Source: Chloroflexota bacterium
GTDB taxonomy: Bacteria > Chloroflexota > Anaerolineae > Anaerolineales > Anaerolineaceae
Length of the DNA: 53,620 nt
Direction of reading: 5' to 3'
Assembly: GCA_012798455.1 (NCBI GenBank)
Contig: JAAZNC010000006.1
Coordinates: 1-53,620, forward strand
A program made the translations under genes and the position numbers. Positions 47,221-53,620 of the stretch are shown piece by piece; positions within the stretch are counted from its first letter, which is position 1, and the number at the start of each line of letters is the position of its first letter. The notes under the pieces are model-generated. The model had not been told where the DNA came from. It saw nothing but the letters and a program-made list of their open reading frames with translations, and made no database searches.

Positions 47221-48054
47221 ATGACTTCTGATTTTATTGTCACGGTAAATGAACTGAATTTCGAATATGAAGTGATCTCCTATTCGATGAACACACCCGT
47301 TGTTGTGGATTTCTGGGCAGAATGGTGCCAACCCTGCAAAACGTTAGGACCCACACTGGAAAATATCATCCTGGAGGCAGGTGGCACTATCCGCCTGGCG
47401 AAGGTCAACATCGACCAGAATCCCAACCTGGCAATCCAATATGGCGTACGCAGCATCCCTACTGTAAAAGCTTTCGTACAGGGAACAGTGGTTAATGAAT
47501 TCGTAGGCGTCCAACCCCCTGACCGCGTACGGACATTTTTGGATACGCTGGCTCCCCCCAGCCCGGTCGAATTGGCGGTGGAGAAGGCTTCCAATCTATT
47601 GATCAGTGGTGAATGGCAGGAAGCCGAATCTATCTTCCGCGACGCGCTGAAGAACAAGCCTAACTCCAGCAATGGACTGTTAGGATTGGCGAAATCCCTC
47701 ATTGCACAAGGGAAATCAACCGAAGCGCTGGTATTGCTGCGCGAATTCCCTGCCAGCCGTGAATACAGCCATGCTCAATTATTGATTCCCCTGGCAGAAT
47801 ATGTGGGTACTTTCAAGCAAGAAAAATTACCCGACCAAAACGAAAACGACGCGGCTTTCCGCAATGCCATGCGATTGGTGAGCAAAGGCAACCTTGAGGC
47901 AGCCATGGACGGATTGCTGGGAATTCTCAGACGCGACAAGCGCTATCATGGCGGCAGCGCTCGCCAATGTGCTCTGGCAATACTCGAGATGTTCGGCGAA
48001 GAGAATCCCCTCACTTCTTCCTATCGTCGCGAACTATCCAATATTCTATTCTAG
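47221..48054 (+). CDS. cnoX: Thioredoxin-TPR co-chaperone, CnoX/YbbN-like
   Basis: A 277-residue protein. The N-terminal thioredoxin domain has the active site WAEWCQPC (C36, C39), and the cis-proline is in RSIPTVKAF. TPR-like helices follow, with the closing segment GSARQCALAILEMFGEENPL typical of YbbN. Members protect proteins from oxidative stress and hand clients to GroEL/DnaK. E. coli has SxxC, whereas a full CxxC as here suggests a reducing thioredoxin. Its stop overlaps the convergent lipoprotein gene by four bases. Confidence 0.88.
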   Translation: MTSDFIVTVNELNFEYEVISYSMNTPVVVDFWAEWCQPCKTLGPTLENIILEAGGTIRLAKVNIDQNPNLAIQYGVRSIPTVKAFVQGTVVNEFVGVQPPDRVRTFLDTLAPPSPVELAVEKASNLLISGEWQEAESIFRDALKNKPNSSNGLLGLAKSLIAQGKSTEALVLLREFPASREYSHAQLLIPLAEYVGTFKQEKLPDQNENDAAFRNAMRLVSKGNLEAAMDGLLGILRRDKRYHGGSARQCALAILEMFGEENPLTSSYRRELSNILF

Positions 48055-48944
48055 TCGAGGATCAATTCACCCCAGGTGGTCGGATTGGTGAAGACCCGCC
48101 CGGCGATATTCGATACCATACTCTGTTGTATGTTATTGGAGGGATCGTCATTATCCGACACAGAAAAAACAAAACCCAATCGCATGCCCGCATACGGGGT
48201 AATCTGCAGTACACTCCAGGGGATGCGGATCTCCATGCGATAGATGCCCGCCGTGCTGGCTGAGACAACATCCACCTGACCGGAAATAGAGCCCTCGCGA
48301 TCATTGGGGTACCATAAATAAGCTTCCCGCACCCCGCTGGTAGAGCCCTTACCAGGGGAAAAACCAAGTTGAAAATCATCCGCATTCAAGGAAGTGCTGG
48401 AGAAATCACCTTGCAGATCTGTGTCGATCAGCAGTTCAACACTATCTCCTTTAAAGATCATTTCTCCGGTGGAATTCTGTATATAGCGGTCATCCTTGAC
48501 CTTAACCCCTACATATAAAAAACTTTCATCCCAACCAAGGATAAATGAACCTTCCAGGTCGGAGTCATCCTTCCATTCTTTCAGTCCGTATACCACATAA
48601 TAAGCCGGGTAAGCGATGGTATTCTGTTTCCAATCACCCCAGTCACCGTCCAACACCGGTCTTTTGGAAAGATACTTGGCGGTCACATGTTGGGCACTGC
48701 GTTCGAGATTAAGCACGGTGGCTGTTGGTTGGGGCGTAGAGGCAGACATTGTTTGTGAAGTTGGCTCCTGCGTGGCTTGCGCAGCCGCACCAACCGTTTG
48801 GGTCGGGTAAGAAGCAAAGAGCGCGGTGAGGGTTTGGGCTGGTTGGTCAAAAATGCTTTTCGGTTCATCTGTTTTAAAAAAGGGGAAATTGCATGAAACC
48901 AGCAACCCCATCGAGAGTATGATGATAAGAAGTTTTTTTCGCAT
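48051..48944 (-). CDS. CBM9-like carbohydrate-binding lipoprotein
   Basis: A 297-residue exported protein. The lipobox LLVSC falls at about residue 18. A Pro/Thr/Ala-rich linker (about 35-80) leads to a beta-sandwich domain with YLSKRPVLDGDWGDWKQ, the opening of CBM9/DOMON-like sugar-binding domains, then SVELLIDTDLQGDF and EIRIPWSVL. It probably binds a cell-surface or external polysaccharide. No catalytic module is present. Confidence 0.8.
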   Translation of the reverse strand: MRKKLLIIILSMGLLVSCNFPFFKTDEPKSIFDQPAQTLTALFASYPTQTVGAAAQATQEPTSQTMSASTPQPTATVLNLERSAQHVTAKYLSKRPVLDGDWGDWKQNTIAYPAYYVVYGLKEWKDDSDLEGSFILGWDESFLYVGVKVKDDRYIQNSTGEMIFKGDSVELLIDTDLQGDFSSTSLNADDFQLGFSPGKGSTSGVREAYLWYPNDREGSISGQVDVVSASTAGIYRMEIRIPWSVLQITPYAGMRLGFVFSVSDNDDPSNNIQQSMVSNIAGRVFTNPTTWGELILD

Positions 48945-49130
48945 ATGCTGTTCACTCCTATTATCGTTAATATACTATCACAATCATCCGGGGTTGCATT
49001 GGGCAAAGAATTGCTATCCTTTTAAAACAACAGAAGGGCAACCAGACCGGGATAAGACAACCGCTAATGAGAATTCTCTACATGCACACGTTGTTCGAAA
49101 AAACTGACTTAATGTGGTGGAAACTGCTTT

Positions 49131-49430
49131 CTAGCCACCCTTTTCCATATCTTTCATCTGATCAAACTCTTTCTTTATGATAATTGCAACCCATATGCCT
49201 ATTAAAGCCAATGCCAACACGTCTTGAGGTTGCCATCCGATATATTTCAGGTCAATGTAGACCATCCATGACCAGGATATCATATTAGAGGGGATACTTA
49301 TCCATGGAGTAATGATATCATGCTTTCCAATGACCGCTCTATAAATATAGCCAGTCACACCATAAACCAATCCAGTTGCGAGATATGCAAGAATCACGCG
49401 TTTTATCCATCTGAAGCATTTTTTCATCAT
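49131..49430 (-). CDS. Small membrane protein, function unknown
   Basis: A 99-residue protein with two or three hydrophobic segments (about 12-35, 48-62 and 70-87), a basic N terminus and a charged tail. Its start codon overlaps the GNAT gene's stop (TAATG), so it is cotranscribed. The 186 bases after it up to the lipoprotein gene hold nothing I recognise. Confidence 0.6.
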   Translation of the reverse strand: MMKKCFRWIKRVILAYLATGLVYGVTGYIYRAVIGKHDIITPWISIPSNMISWSWMVYIDLKYIGWQPQDVLALALIGIWVAIIIKKEFDQMKDMEKGG

Positions 49431-50047
49431 TAATCTCCCTTCAACTGTGTAATTGTCACTTTTTTTTCTCTGGCTGGAAAGGCACTATCATACCGTTCCA
49501 ACTGCTCCTGATCGATATTGAAAAAAACCTCATCCATATAGAGTCTGCCGGAAATCCCCTGCAAACTGTCCGCAACCAGTTCTTTCGCCATGAAAGCGTC
49601 GAAGTTTTTCCCTTGGGCGGTGCTGATGGCAAATTTTTGGGCGGCTTCGAATCCAAAACGCTGGTAATAAGCAGAATTGCCAAAGATAACGACAGCCTTA
49701 TAGTCCAAATGCTTCGCGAGTTCCATTGTGTGTTTTATCAAGCGGCTGCCGATACCCTGCCCCTGGTAAGCCGGCAGCACGCCCACCGGACCGAAGCTGA
49801 GCACTTCCTGTTCCCTTCCAACGTCAGAAAGCACTGTGCCTTTCGAGTACACGATGTTCCCTACGATCATCCCATTCAGTTCCGCCACGAAATCCAATTC
49901 GCGGACGAAGCAGGGCAAACTGCGCAGGTGGTGCAGCACAAAATGTTCATCACAGCCGGGCTTGTAAACATTCCAGAAAGCTTCACGTGTCAGTTCTTCA
50001 ACAATACGGTGATCTTTTTCTTCTTCAAGACGAAGTTCAATTCCCAT
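49430..50047 (-). CDS. GNAT-family N-acetyltransferase (YhbS-like)
   Basis: A 205-residue acetyltransferase. The acetyl-CoA-binding motif A is seen in SFGPVGVLPAYQGQGIGSRL, followed by VVIFGNSAYYQRFGF, as in the YhbS group. The acceptor is unknown. It is the first gene before the small membrane protein and is downstream of the methyltransferase gene on the same strand (22-base gap). Confidence 0.82.
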   Translation of the reverse strand: MGIELRLEEEKDHRIVEELTREAFWNVYKPGCDEHFVLHHLRSLPCFVRELDFVAELNGMIVGNIVYSKGTVLSDVGREQEVLSFGPVGVLPAYQGQGIGSRLIKHTMELAKHLDYKAVVIFGNSAYYQRFGFEAAQKFAISTAQGKNFDAFMAKELVADSLQGISGRLYMDEVFFNIDQEQLERYDSAFPAREKKVTITQLKGD

Positions 50048-50069
50048 TTGATATCTCTTTCAATAAAAA

Positions 50070-50696
50070 CTACTTTGTAATAACCAGTACTCCAGAGCAG
50101 TACGATTTTGCCATGAATTCCACTGTACACTCTGGGAACCAGGTCTGCACATTTTCAGCAACAAGATAATACTCATCTTCATCCCATATATCGTAATCTT
50201 TCTTTTTTAGCTTCGCCATATCTCGCACAGTTTCGGTCATTACATCTCCAAATATAATACGTCCGTTTGCAGTCAAAGTATTCAACATCTGTTTAAGGAT
50301 CATAATTTTCTGTTTATCATCCAAATGATGAATAGCATAAGTACTGATGATAAAATCAAAATTCATCCCCGTAATCTCTTGGGGTAATCCATCTGAAAAG
50401 TCACTCTGGAACAATTTTGCATCCGGCATTTTCTTTTCGGCTATTTCTATCATTTTCTTTGAAAAATCAACACCTGTAATCAGATAACCATCATCATATA
50501 TTTTTTTTGTCAGTATCTCTGTGCCAAAACCAATATCTAGAATATTACCTTTGCTATTTGTTTGCTTAATAAGTCGATATACTTCATTTAGGACTTCTCT
50601 GTAAGCCACGAAAGGATATCGCTTGCTAATTTCCCCCAGTTTTACACTCTGGTCATAGCCATTTGCCCATAAATCAAATCCTTTTTCATCTAGCAT
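50070..50696 (-). CDS. Class I SAM-dependent methyltransferase
   Basis: A 208-residue methyltransferase. Motif I is GNILDIGFGTEILTKKIY, then GVDFSKKMIEIAEKK, and motif IV-like FDFIISTYAIHHLDD. The methyl acceptor is unknown. It is AT-rich and Firmicute-like in style compared with the neighbouring housekeeping genes. Its promoter is just upstream at 50714-50742. Confidence 0.85.
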   Translation of the reverse strand: MLDEKGFDLWANGYDQSVKLGEISKRYPFVAYREVLNEVYRLIKQTNSKGNILDIGFGTEILTKKIYDDGYLITGVDFSKKMIEIAEKKMPDAKLFQSDFSDGLPQEITGMNFDFIISTYAIHHLDDKQKIMILKQMLNTLTANGRIIFGDVMTETVRDMAKLKKKDYDIWDEDEYYLVAENVQTWFPECTVEFMAKSYCSGVLVITK

Positions 50697-50713
50697 TTTT
50701 TTACCCCTGATTC

Positions 50714-50742
50714 ACCATATTCAACTTATTTTTCCTTATCAA
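50714..50742 (-). promoter_or_regulatory. Promoter of the methyltransferase gene
   Basis: Minus strand: TTGATA (50737-50742), 17 bases, TATGGT (50714-50719). It lies in the 75-base gap before the methyltransferase gene. Confidence 0.5.
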
Positions 50743-50771
50743 TAGATATTATCGATTAGTAGGTATGTTTA

Positions 50772-51509
50772 TTAAAGGAGATGGTATTCTGCAATTTTTA
50801 TCTTTCGTTTATCAGGATCCTGCTCCCCGCACAGCTTTCTATTAAATGAATACTGATTGTACTGCAGGGCAATTTCAAGAAAGCAAAGAAAGATTCCCAT
50901 ATCGATGGAATTGAAATAAGGAAGTTTCTTTGCCGGTATGAAAGATTTGATTACAGTATTGCGGTACACCTGAATACGATGATCCCCACTGACAATCCGC
51001 CAGGGCTGTGAATTGCAGGCGCTGGGAGCATAATGCACCACATCCGCTATATCCCGATAGAATTCTCCTTCCCAGATCATTTCCACTTCCTTACGGTTGC
51101 ATTCTGCAATATCCTGCCGGAAATCTTGCGGGCGGCTTTTTCCAAAGGCGATCATGATCACATACTCCAAACCGTCATATTGCTTTTCTTTTGGCTTCGC
51201 CAGACCAACCCAACAAGCCCCAATATTCTGCGCGGCAAAGAACAGGTCCATCTGCTCGAGCATATAACCGGCATTGAGAAGATAATGAGCATTTTGTTCG
51301 CTGTACATCAGCAAACAGTATTCTCCGAATCTGGCAGTGGTTTCTGCTCTTTTGACGATCTTAAACCTGACCCTGATATCCTTCTCCAGCGGGATAAGAG
51401 TATCGATCTGCTGCCGGATCGCCTGCATTTCTTTCTCAGAAATGGTTAATCCTTCAGCAAACTTTCTCATTGATCTTCTCTTGAAGAGCATGTCATAGAA
51501 TTCTTCCAT
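50772..51509 (-). CDS. Nitroreductase-family flavoprotein (TM1586-like)
   Basis: A 245-residue FMN-dependent nitroreductase. The start has the family pattern FKRRSMRKFAEGLTIS, followed by CWVGLAKPKEK and HYAPSACNSQPWR. The split pattern of two half domains resembles the TM1586 group. The substrate is unknown. AGGGAG precedes the ATG, and a strong promoter lies about 50 bases upstream. Confidence 0.82.
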   Translation of the reverse strand: MEEFYDMLFKRRSMRKFAEGLTISEKEMQAIRQQIDTLIPLEKDIRVRFKIVKRAETTARFGEYCLLMYSEQNAHYLLNAGYMLEQMDLFFAAQNIGACWVGLAKPKEKQYDGLEYVIMIAFGKSRPQDFRQDIAECNRKEVEMIWEGEFYRDIADVVHYAPSACNSQPWRIVSGDHRIQVYRNTVIKSFIPAKKLPYFNSIDMGIFLCFLEIALQYNQYSFNRKLCGEQDPDKRKIKIAEYHLL

Positions 51510-51562
51510 CCTTGCATTCTCCCTTGTTATTCATCCAGAACAAAGCCTACATTCGTTTGCTT

Positions 51563-51591
51563 AGTGTAGTCACAAATTTTTTAACTGTCAA
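51563..51591 (-). promoter_or_regulatory. Promoter of the nitroreductase gene
   Basis: Minus strand: TTGACA (51586-51591), 17 bases, TACACT (51563-51568). It is placed correctly for the nitroreductase gene. Confidence 0.65.
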
Positions 51592-51639
51592 AGCAATTCA
51601 TAAAATTGGTAGAGTGGTCAGGCTGAACACATTAATAAT

Positions 51640-52074
51640 CTAATCTTCTGATAGCTTCTTTAAATTGAGAATCTGTCACTCCCGTTCTTCTGCAACGATC
51701 CCCTTATCCCCCGGATATTTCAAATTTATAACTTTTACTGCATAATCAGAAGTTACCATAACATGCTCGCGCATATGTCCCGTACCAACCGCCTGCCCGG
51801 CAGCGCGCTCTGGACGACCGTATCTTCACAGCTCTTTGCCAGGCGATGAACCTGGAATCCGGCTTGGCGAACGTCGTGCACCCGGCATTCCCCTGCTGCC
51901 AGACTTGATTCACGGCATTGCTTTGATGATCAAAACCGATCCGTTCCAGGATATGGGCAGCAGTTTTAACGACCACTGCGCCAGGATGAACTGAGAGGTC
52001 TGTTCGGATAACTGTTCCAACTGCTGGCGCAATTGCGGGCAATCCTGAATTTTGATCTGCGGTTTGGTGGGCAT
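51640..52074 (-). pseudogene. Broken putative immunity-protein gene (Imm5-like family)
   Basis: An AAGGAG site four bases before ATG 52074 opens a frame (MPTKPQIKIQDCPQLRQQL). Reading on through three frame changes gives a continuous family-like protein: LAQWSLK then TAAHILERIGFDHQ (shift near 51965), NQVWQQGNAG then VHDVRQAGFQVHRLAK (shift near 51890), and VVQSAL then AGQAVGTGHMREHVMVTSD (shift near 51797), up to YPGDKGIVAEERE. There a stop (TGA) replaces an expected Trp, and QILNLKKLSED ends at TAG 51640-51642. The intact length would be about 145 residues. The family name is from memory and not verified. Confidence 0.7.
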
Positions 52075-52104
52075 AAACTCCTTTTTACAACATTTTGAAA
52101 AAAT

Positions 52105-53370
52105 TCATCTATGGGGATAATTAGCCGATGGCTCACTCCGCTCAAGCAGGGTAACCGCCTCCATATGGTAGGTTTGCGGGAACAGATCGAACAGGGCAAT
52201 ATTCTCGATAGCGAATCCTTTTTCAATCAGGCGCCGCAGATCCCTTGCCAGGGTCGCCGGATCGCAGGAGATGTACACCAGCGATGTGACCGCGCTGGCT
52301 GCCAGCGCATCAATCACGCGCGGATGCAGCCCGGCACGCGGCGGATCACACACCACCAGCTCCGCCTGCACATCCAGATCAGGCAGGATGTTTTCGACCG
52401 ATCCCTGATACAGGGAGATATGCTCATATTCATTCAGGTTGGCGGCAAAATCCTGGCAGGCAAAAGAACTGCCTTCCACTGCCACCAGTTCATCCACCAG
52501 GGGTGCCATGAAGTGCGAGAACAGCCCCACCCCGGCATACAGATCAAGCACACGGTGGGGAGCCTTCTGTTTCAGAGTAGAGAGCAGGCGGGTCACCATT
52601 TTTCCTGCCAACCCGGCATTGATCTGAAAGAAAGAACCCGCCGAAACACGGAAGGGGTGATCCAGAACAGATATCTGGATGTTATCTTCCCCGCTCAATA
52701 CGATCATCTCATCACCCACCCGGTGCACCAGTGAAACAGGGAAATCCAATTCGACCTCGGGGATTATTCCCTGTTCGTCTCCCTGCATGATCACCAGCAC
52801 ATCTCCGCTTTCATTCTGGCGTATTTCAATACGTTCGATTCCTGACTGCGGTTCCAGGCTCATATTTTGCCAGAGCTGCTGGATGGCCGCCTGGGACAGC
52901 AAACAGCGGGTGAGTTCGAACACCTCATCTGAGGAACGCTTTTTGAAACCCAATTTACCGCTTCCGGTAAGATGGAACTGCATGACATTGCGGTAGTTGA
53001 AAGGTTCGTCGGATTGAAAGACATCCAGATCCGGGATGGAATCCAGATGGGCAATGCGCTGCAACTGCTCCTGTAAGATAGTTTTTTTGTATTTTATCTG
53101 TTCCGCATAGGGGATATGCTGGTAGTGGCAACCGCCGCATACTCCAAAATGCGGACAGGGAGGCTCTATGCGCACGGGAGAAGGGTCGATGATGTGCTGC
53201 AGTTCACCTCGCACGTACTTCTGTTTATCATCTACTATACGGATGGTTACCTTTTCACCCGGAATTACCAGCGGCACAAAAACCGCCCTGCCATCCGGCA
53301 GGCGTGCAAAGCCATCACCTCCATAAGCCAACCGATCAATTGTTATCTCATGGGTTTCCGAATTTTCCAT
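52105..53370 (-). CDS. TRAM-domain RNA (uracil-5-)-methyltransferase, RlmD/RlmCD-like
   Basis: A protein of 421 residues from ATG 53370; in-frame ATGs at 53403 and earlier are possible and no start has a clear ribosome-binding site. A TRAM domain (ITIDRLAYGGDGFARLPDGR) is followed by the cysteine cluster CPHFGVCGGC for a 4Fe-4S centre. Then come the SAM-binding segment VLDLYAGVGLFSHF, the DPPRAGLHP motif and the catalytic cysteine in YISCDPATLARDL. The base-general glutamate is in FPQTYHMEAV. It methylates C5 of a uridine in 23S rRNA. Its 5' flank runs into the insertion-sequence copy. Confidence 0.9.
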   Translation of the reverse strand: MENSETHEITIDRLAYGGDGFARLPDGRAVFVPLVIPGEKVTIRIVDDKQKYVRGELQHIIDPSPVRIEPPCPHFGVCGGCHYQHIPYAEQIKYKKTILQEQLQRIAHLDSIPDLDVFQSDEPFNYRNVMQFHLTGSGKLGFKKRSSDEVFELTRCLLSQAAIQQLWQNMSLEPQSGIERIEIRQNESGDVLVIMQGDEQGIIPEVELDFPVSLVHRVGDEMIVLSGEDNIQISVLDHPFRVSAGSFFQINAGLAGKMVTRLLSTLKQKAPHRVLDLYAGVGLFSHFMAPLVDELVAVEGSSFACQDFAANLNEYEHISLYQGSVENILPDLDVQAELVVCDPPRAGLHPRVIDALAASAVTSLVYISCDPATLARDLRRLIEKGFAIENIALFDLFPQTYHMEAVTLLERSEPSANYPHR

Positions 53371-53483
53371 ACTTCCATCTTTCTTGCCGGGTATAACATT
53401 CATTAAATGGATCGACCACTTCATTTTCCCACAATCTGTCCTCATTAGAACAGGTATTTTGCCAAACTTGAATAATTTCCGAG

Positions 53484-53620
53484 GCTGTGGAAAAATGGAG
53501 GAAATTTGGAGAAAAGTGGAGAGAATGAAGATTTTTCAACGCAAAACCCTCTATCTGAATGGTATCTGGCAGATCACACCCTGACCGTTTTTATACTCTT
53601 TGCTTCTATTCGAGTCATTA
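53484..53620 (-). mobile_element. Inverted copy of the insertion-sequence end
   Basis: Reverse-complemented, this matches 788-924 with only scattered differences (for example AGCAAAGAGTATAAAA, TCTGCCAGATA and GTTGAAAAATC are shared). The similarity ends at 53484. The transposase of this copy would lie beyond the window on the minus strand. Confidence 0.8.

Noticed and set aside
48945-49130. Possible RNA gene in the gap before the small membrane protein
   Set aside because: No cloverleaf, no stable hairpin with T tract and no CCA end could be found.
1-53620. Composite transposon bounded by the two insertion-sequence copies
   Set aside because: The segment carries essential operons (nusA-infB, ribF, truB) and is over 50 kb; the repeats more likely mark assembly edges or a recombination pair.

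Overview
The window reads as a chromosomal segment of an anaerobic Chloroflexota bacterium, most likely class Anaerolineae. This placement rests on gene content and protein style: Pro/Thr-rich linkers in several exported proteins, a lipoprotein-based sugar ABC system with ROK regulators, a two-domain ThyX-like protein and a single-domain methylmalonyl-CoA mutase subunit. No rRNA, tRNA or CRISPR array was found. Coding density is high and many genes overlap or are separated by a few bases.

Layout: (1) 1-924 is the inward-facing end of an insertion sequence whose transposase is internally deleted. The last ~137 bases (53484-53620) are a near-identical copy of the same end in opposite orientation. 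(2) 1.1-8.5 kb holds transporters: an MFS pump, a MarR-controlled heterodimeric ABC exporter with its promoter/operator, a small membrane protein and a UMF1-type MFS protein. (3) 8.6-10.7 kb carries methylmalonyl-CoA epimerase and the mutase catalytic subunit. (4) 10.75-21.3 kb is a carbohydrate region: a GH13 glucosidase divergent from a ROK repressor, then a sugar ABC operon (ROK kinase, binding lipoprotein, two permeases, Gfo/Idh dehydrogenase, TIM-barrel protein) divergent from an FAD-dependent oxidoreductase. Both divergent promoter regions carry a related inverted-repeat element, so one ROK repressor may control the whole region.

(5) 21.4-30.2 kb is the nusA operon: nusA, rnpM/ylxR, infB, rbfA, a DHH phosphoesterase, truB, ribF and a tandem ThyX-like gene. 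rimP is missing from its usual place. (6) 30.3-32.2 kb: an ATP-cone/uridine-kinase fusion and a 2H phosphoesterase. (7) 32.2-35.6 kb: a four-gene minus-strand cluster (GDPD phosphodiesterase, a probable beta-propeller, an unknown protein, a formyltransferase-fold protein). (8) 35.7-37.9 kb: a large protein resembling a DNA methyltransferase whose catalytic motifs look eroded. (9) 38-40 kb: ptsH-ptsI.

(10) 40.1-48.9 kb is a cell-envelope region: a bifunctional class A penicillin-binding protein with an AMMECR1 domain fused at its N terminus, divergent from an amidase-like membrane protein and two L,D-transpeptidases (one with a Tat-type leader), followed by an unknown protein, a CnoX/YbbN-like thioredoxin and a CBM9-like lipoprotein. 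(11) 49.1-52.1 kb is an accessory strip of singly promoted genes (GNAT, methyltransferase, nitroreductase) ending in a pseudogene of an immunity-like family. (12) 52.1-53.4 kb: a TRAM-domain RNA uracil-5-methyltransferase.

The most unusual items are the AMMECR1-PBP fusion, the ThyX duplication with its signature motif split between the two halves, the ATP-cone-uridine kinase, the eroded methyltransferase and the shared ROK operator design. All functional statements rest on reading motifs by eye; no database search was run.
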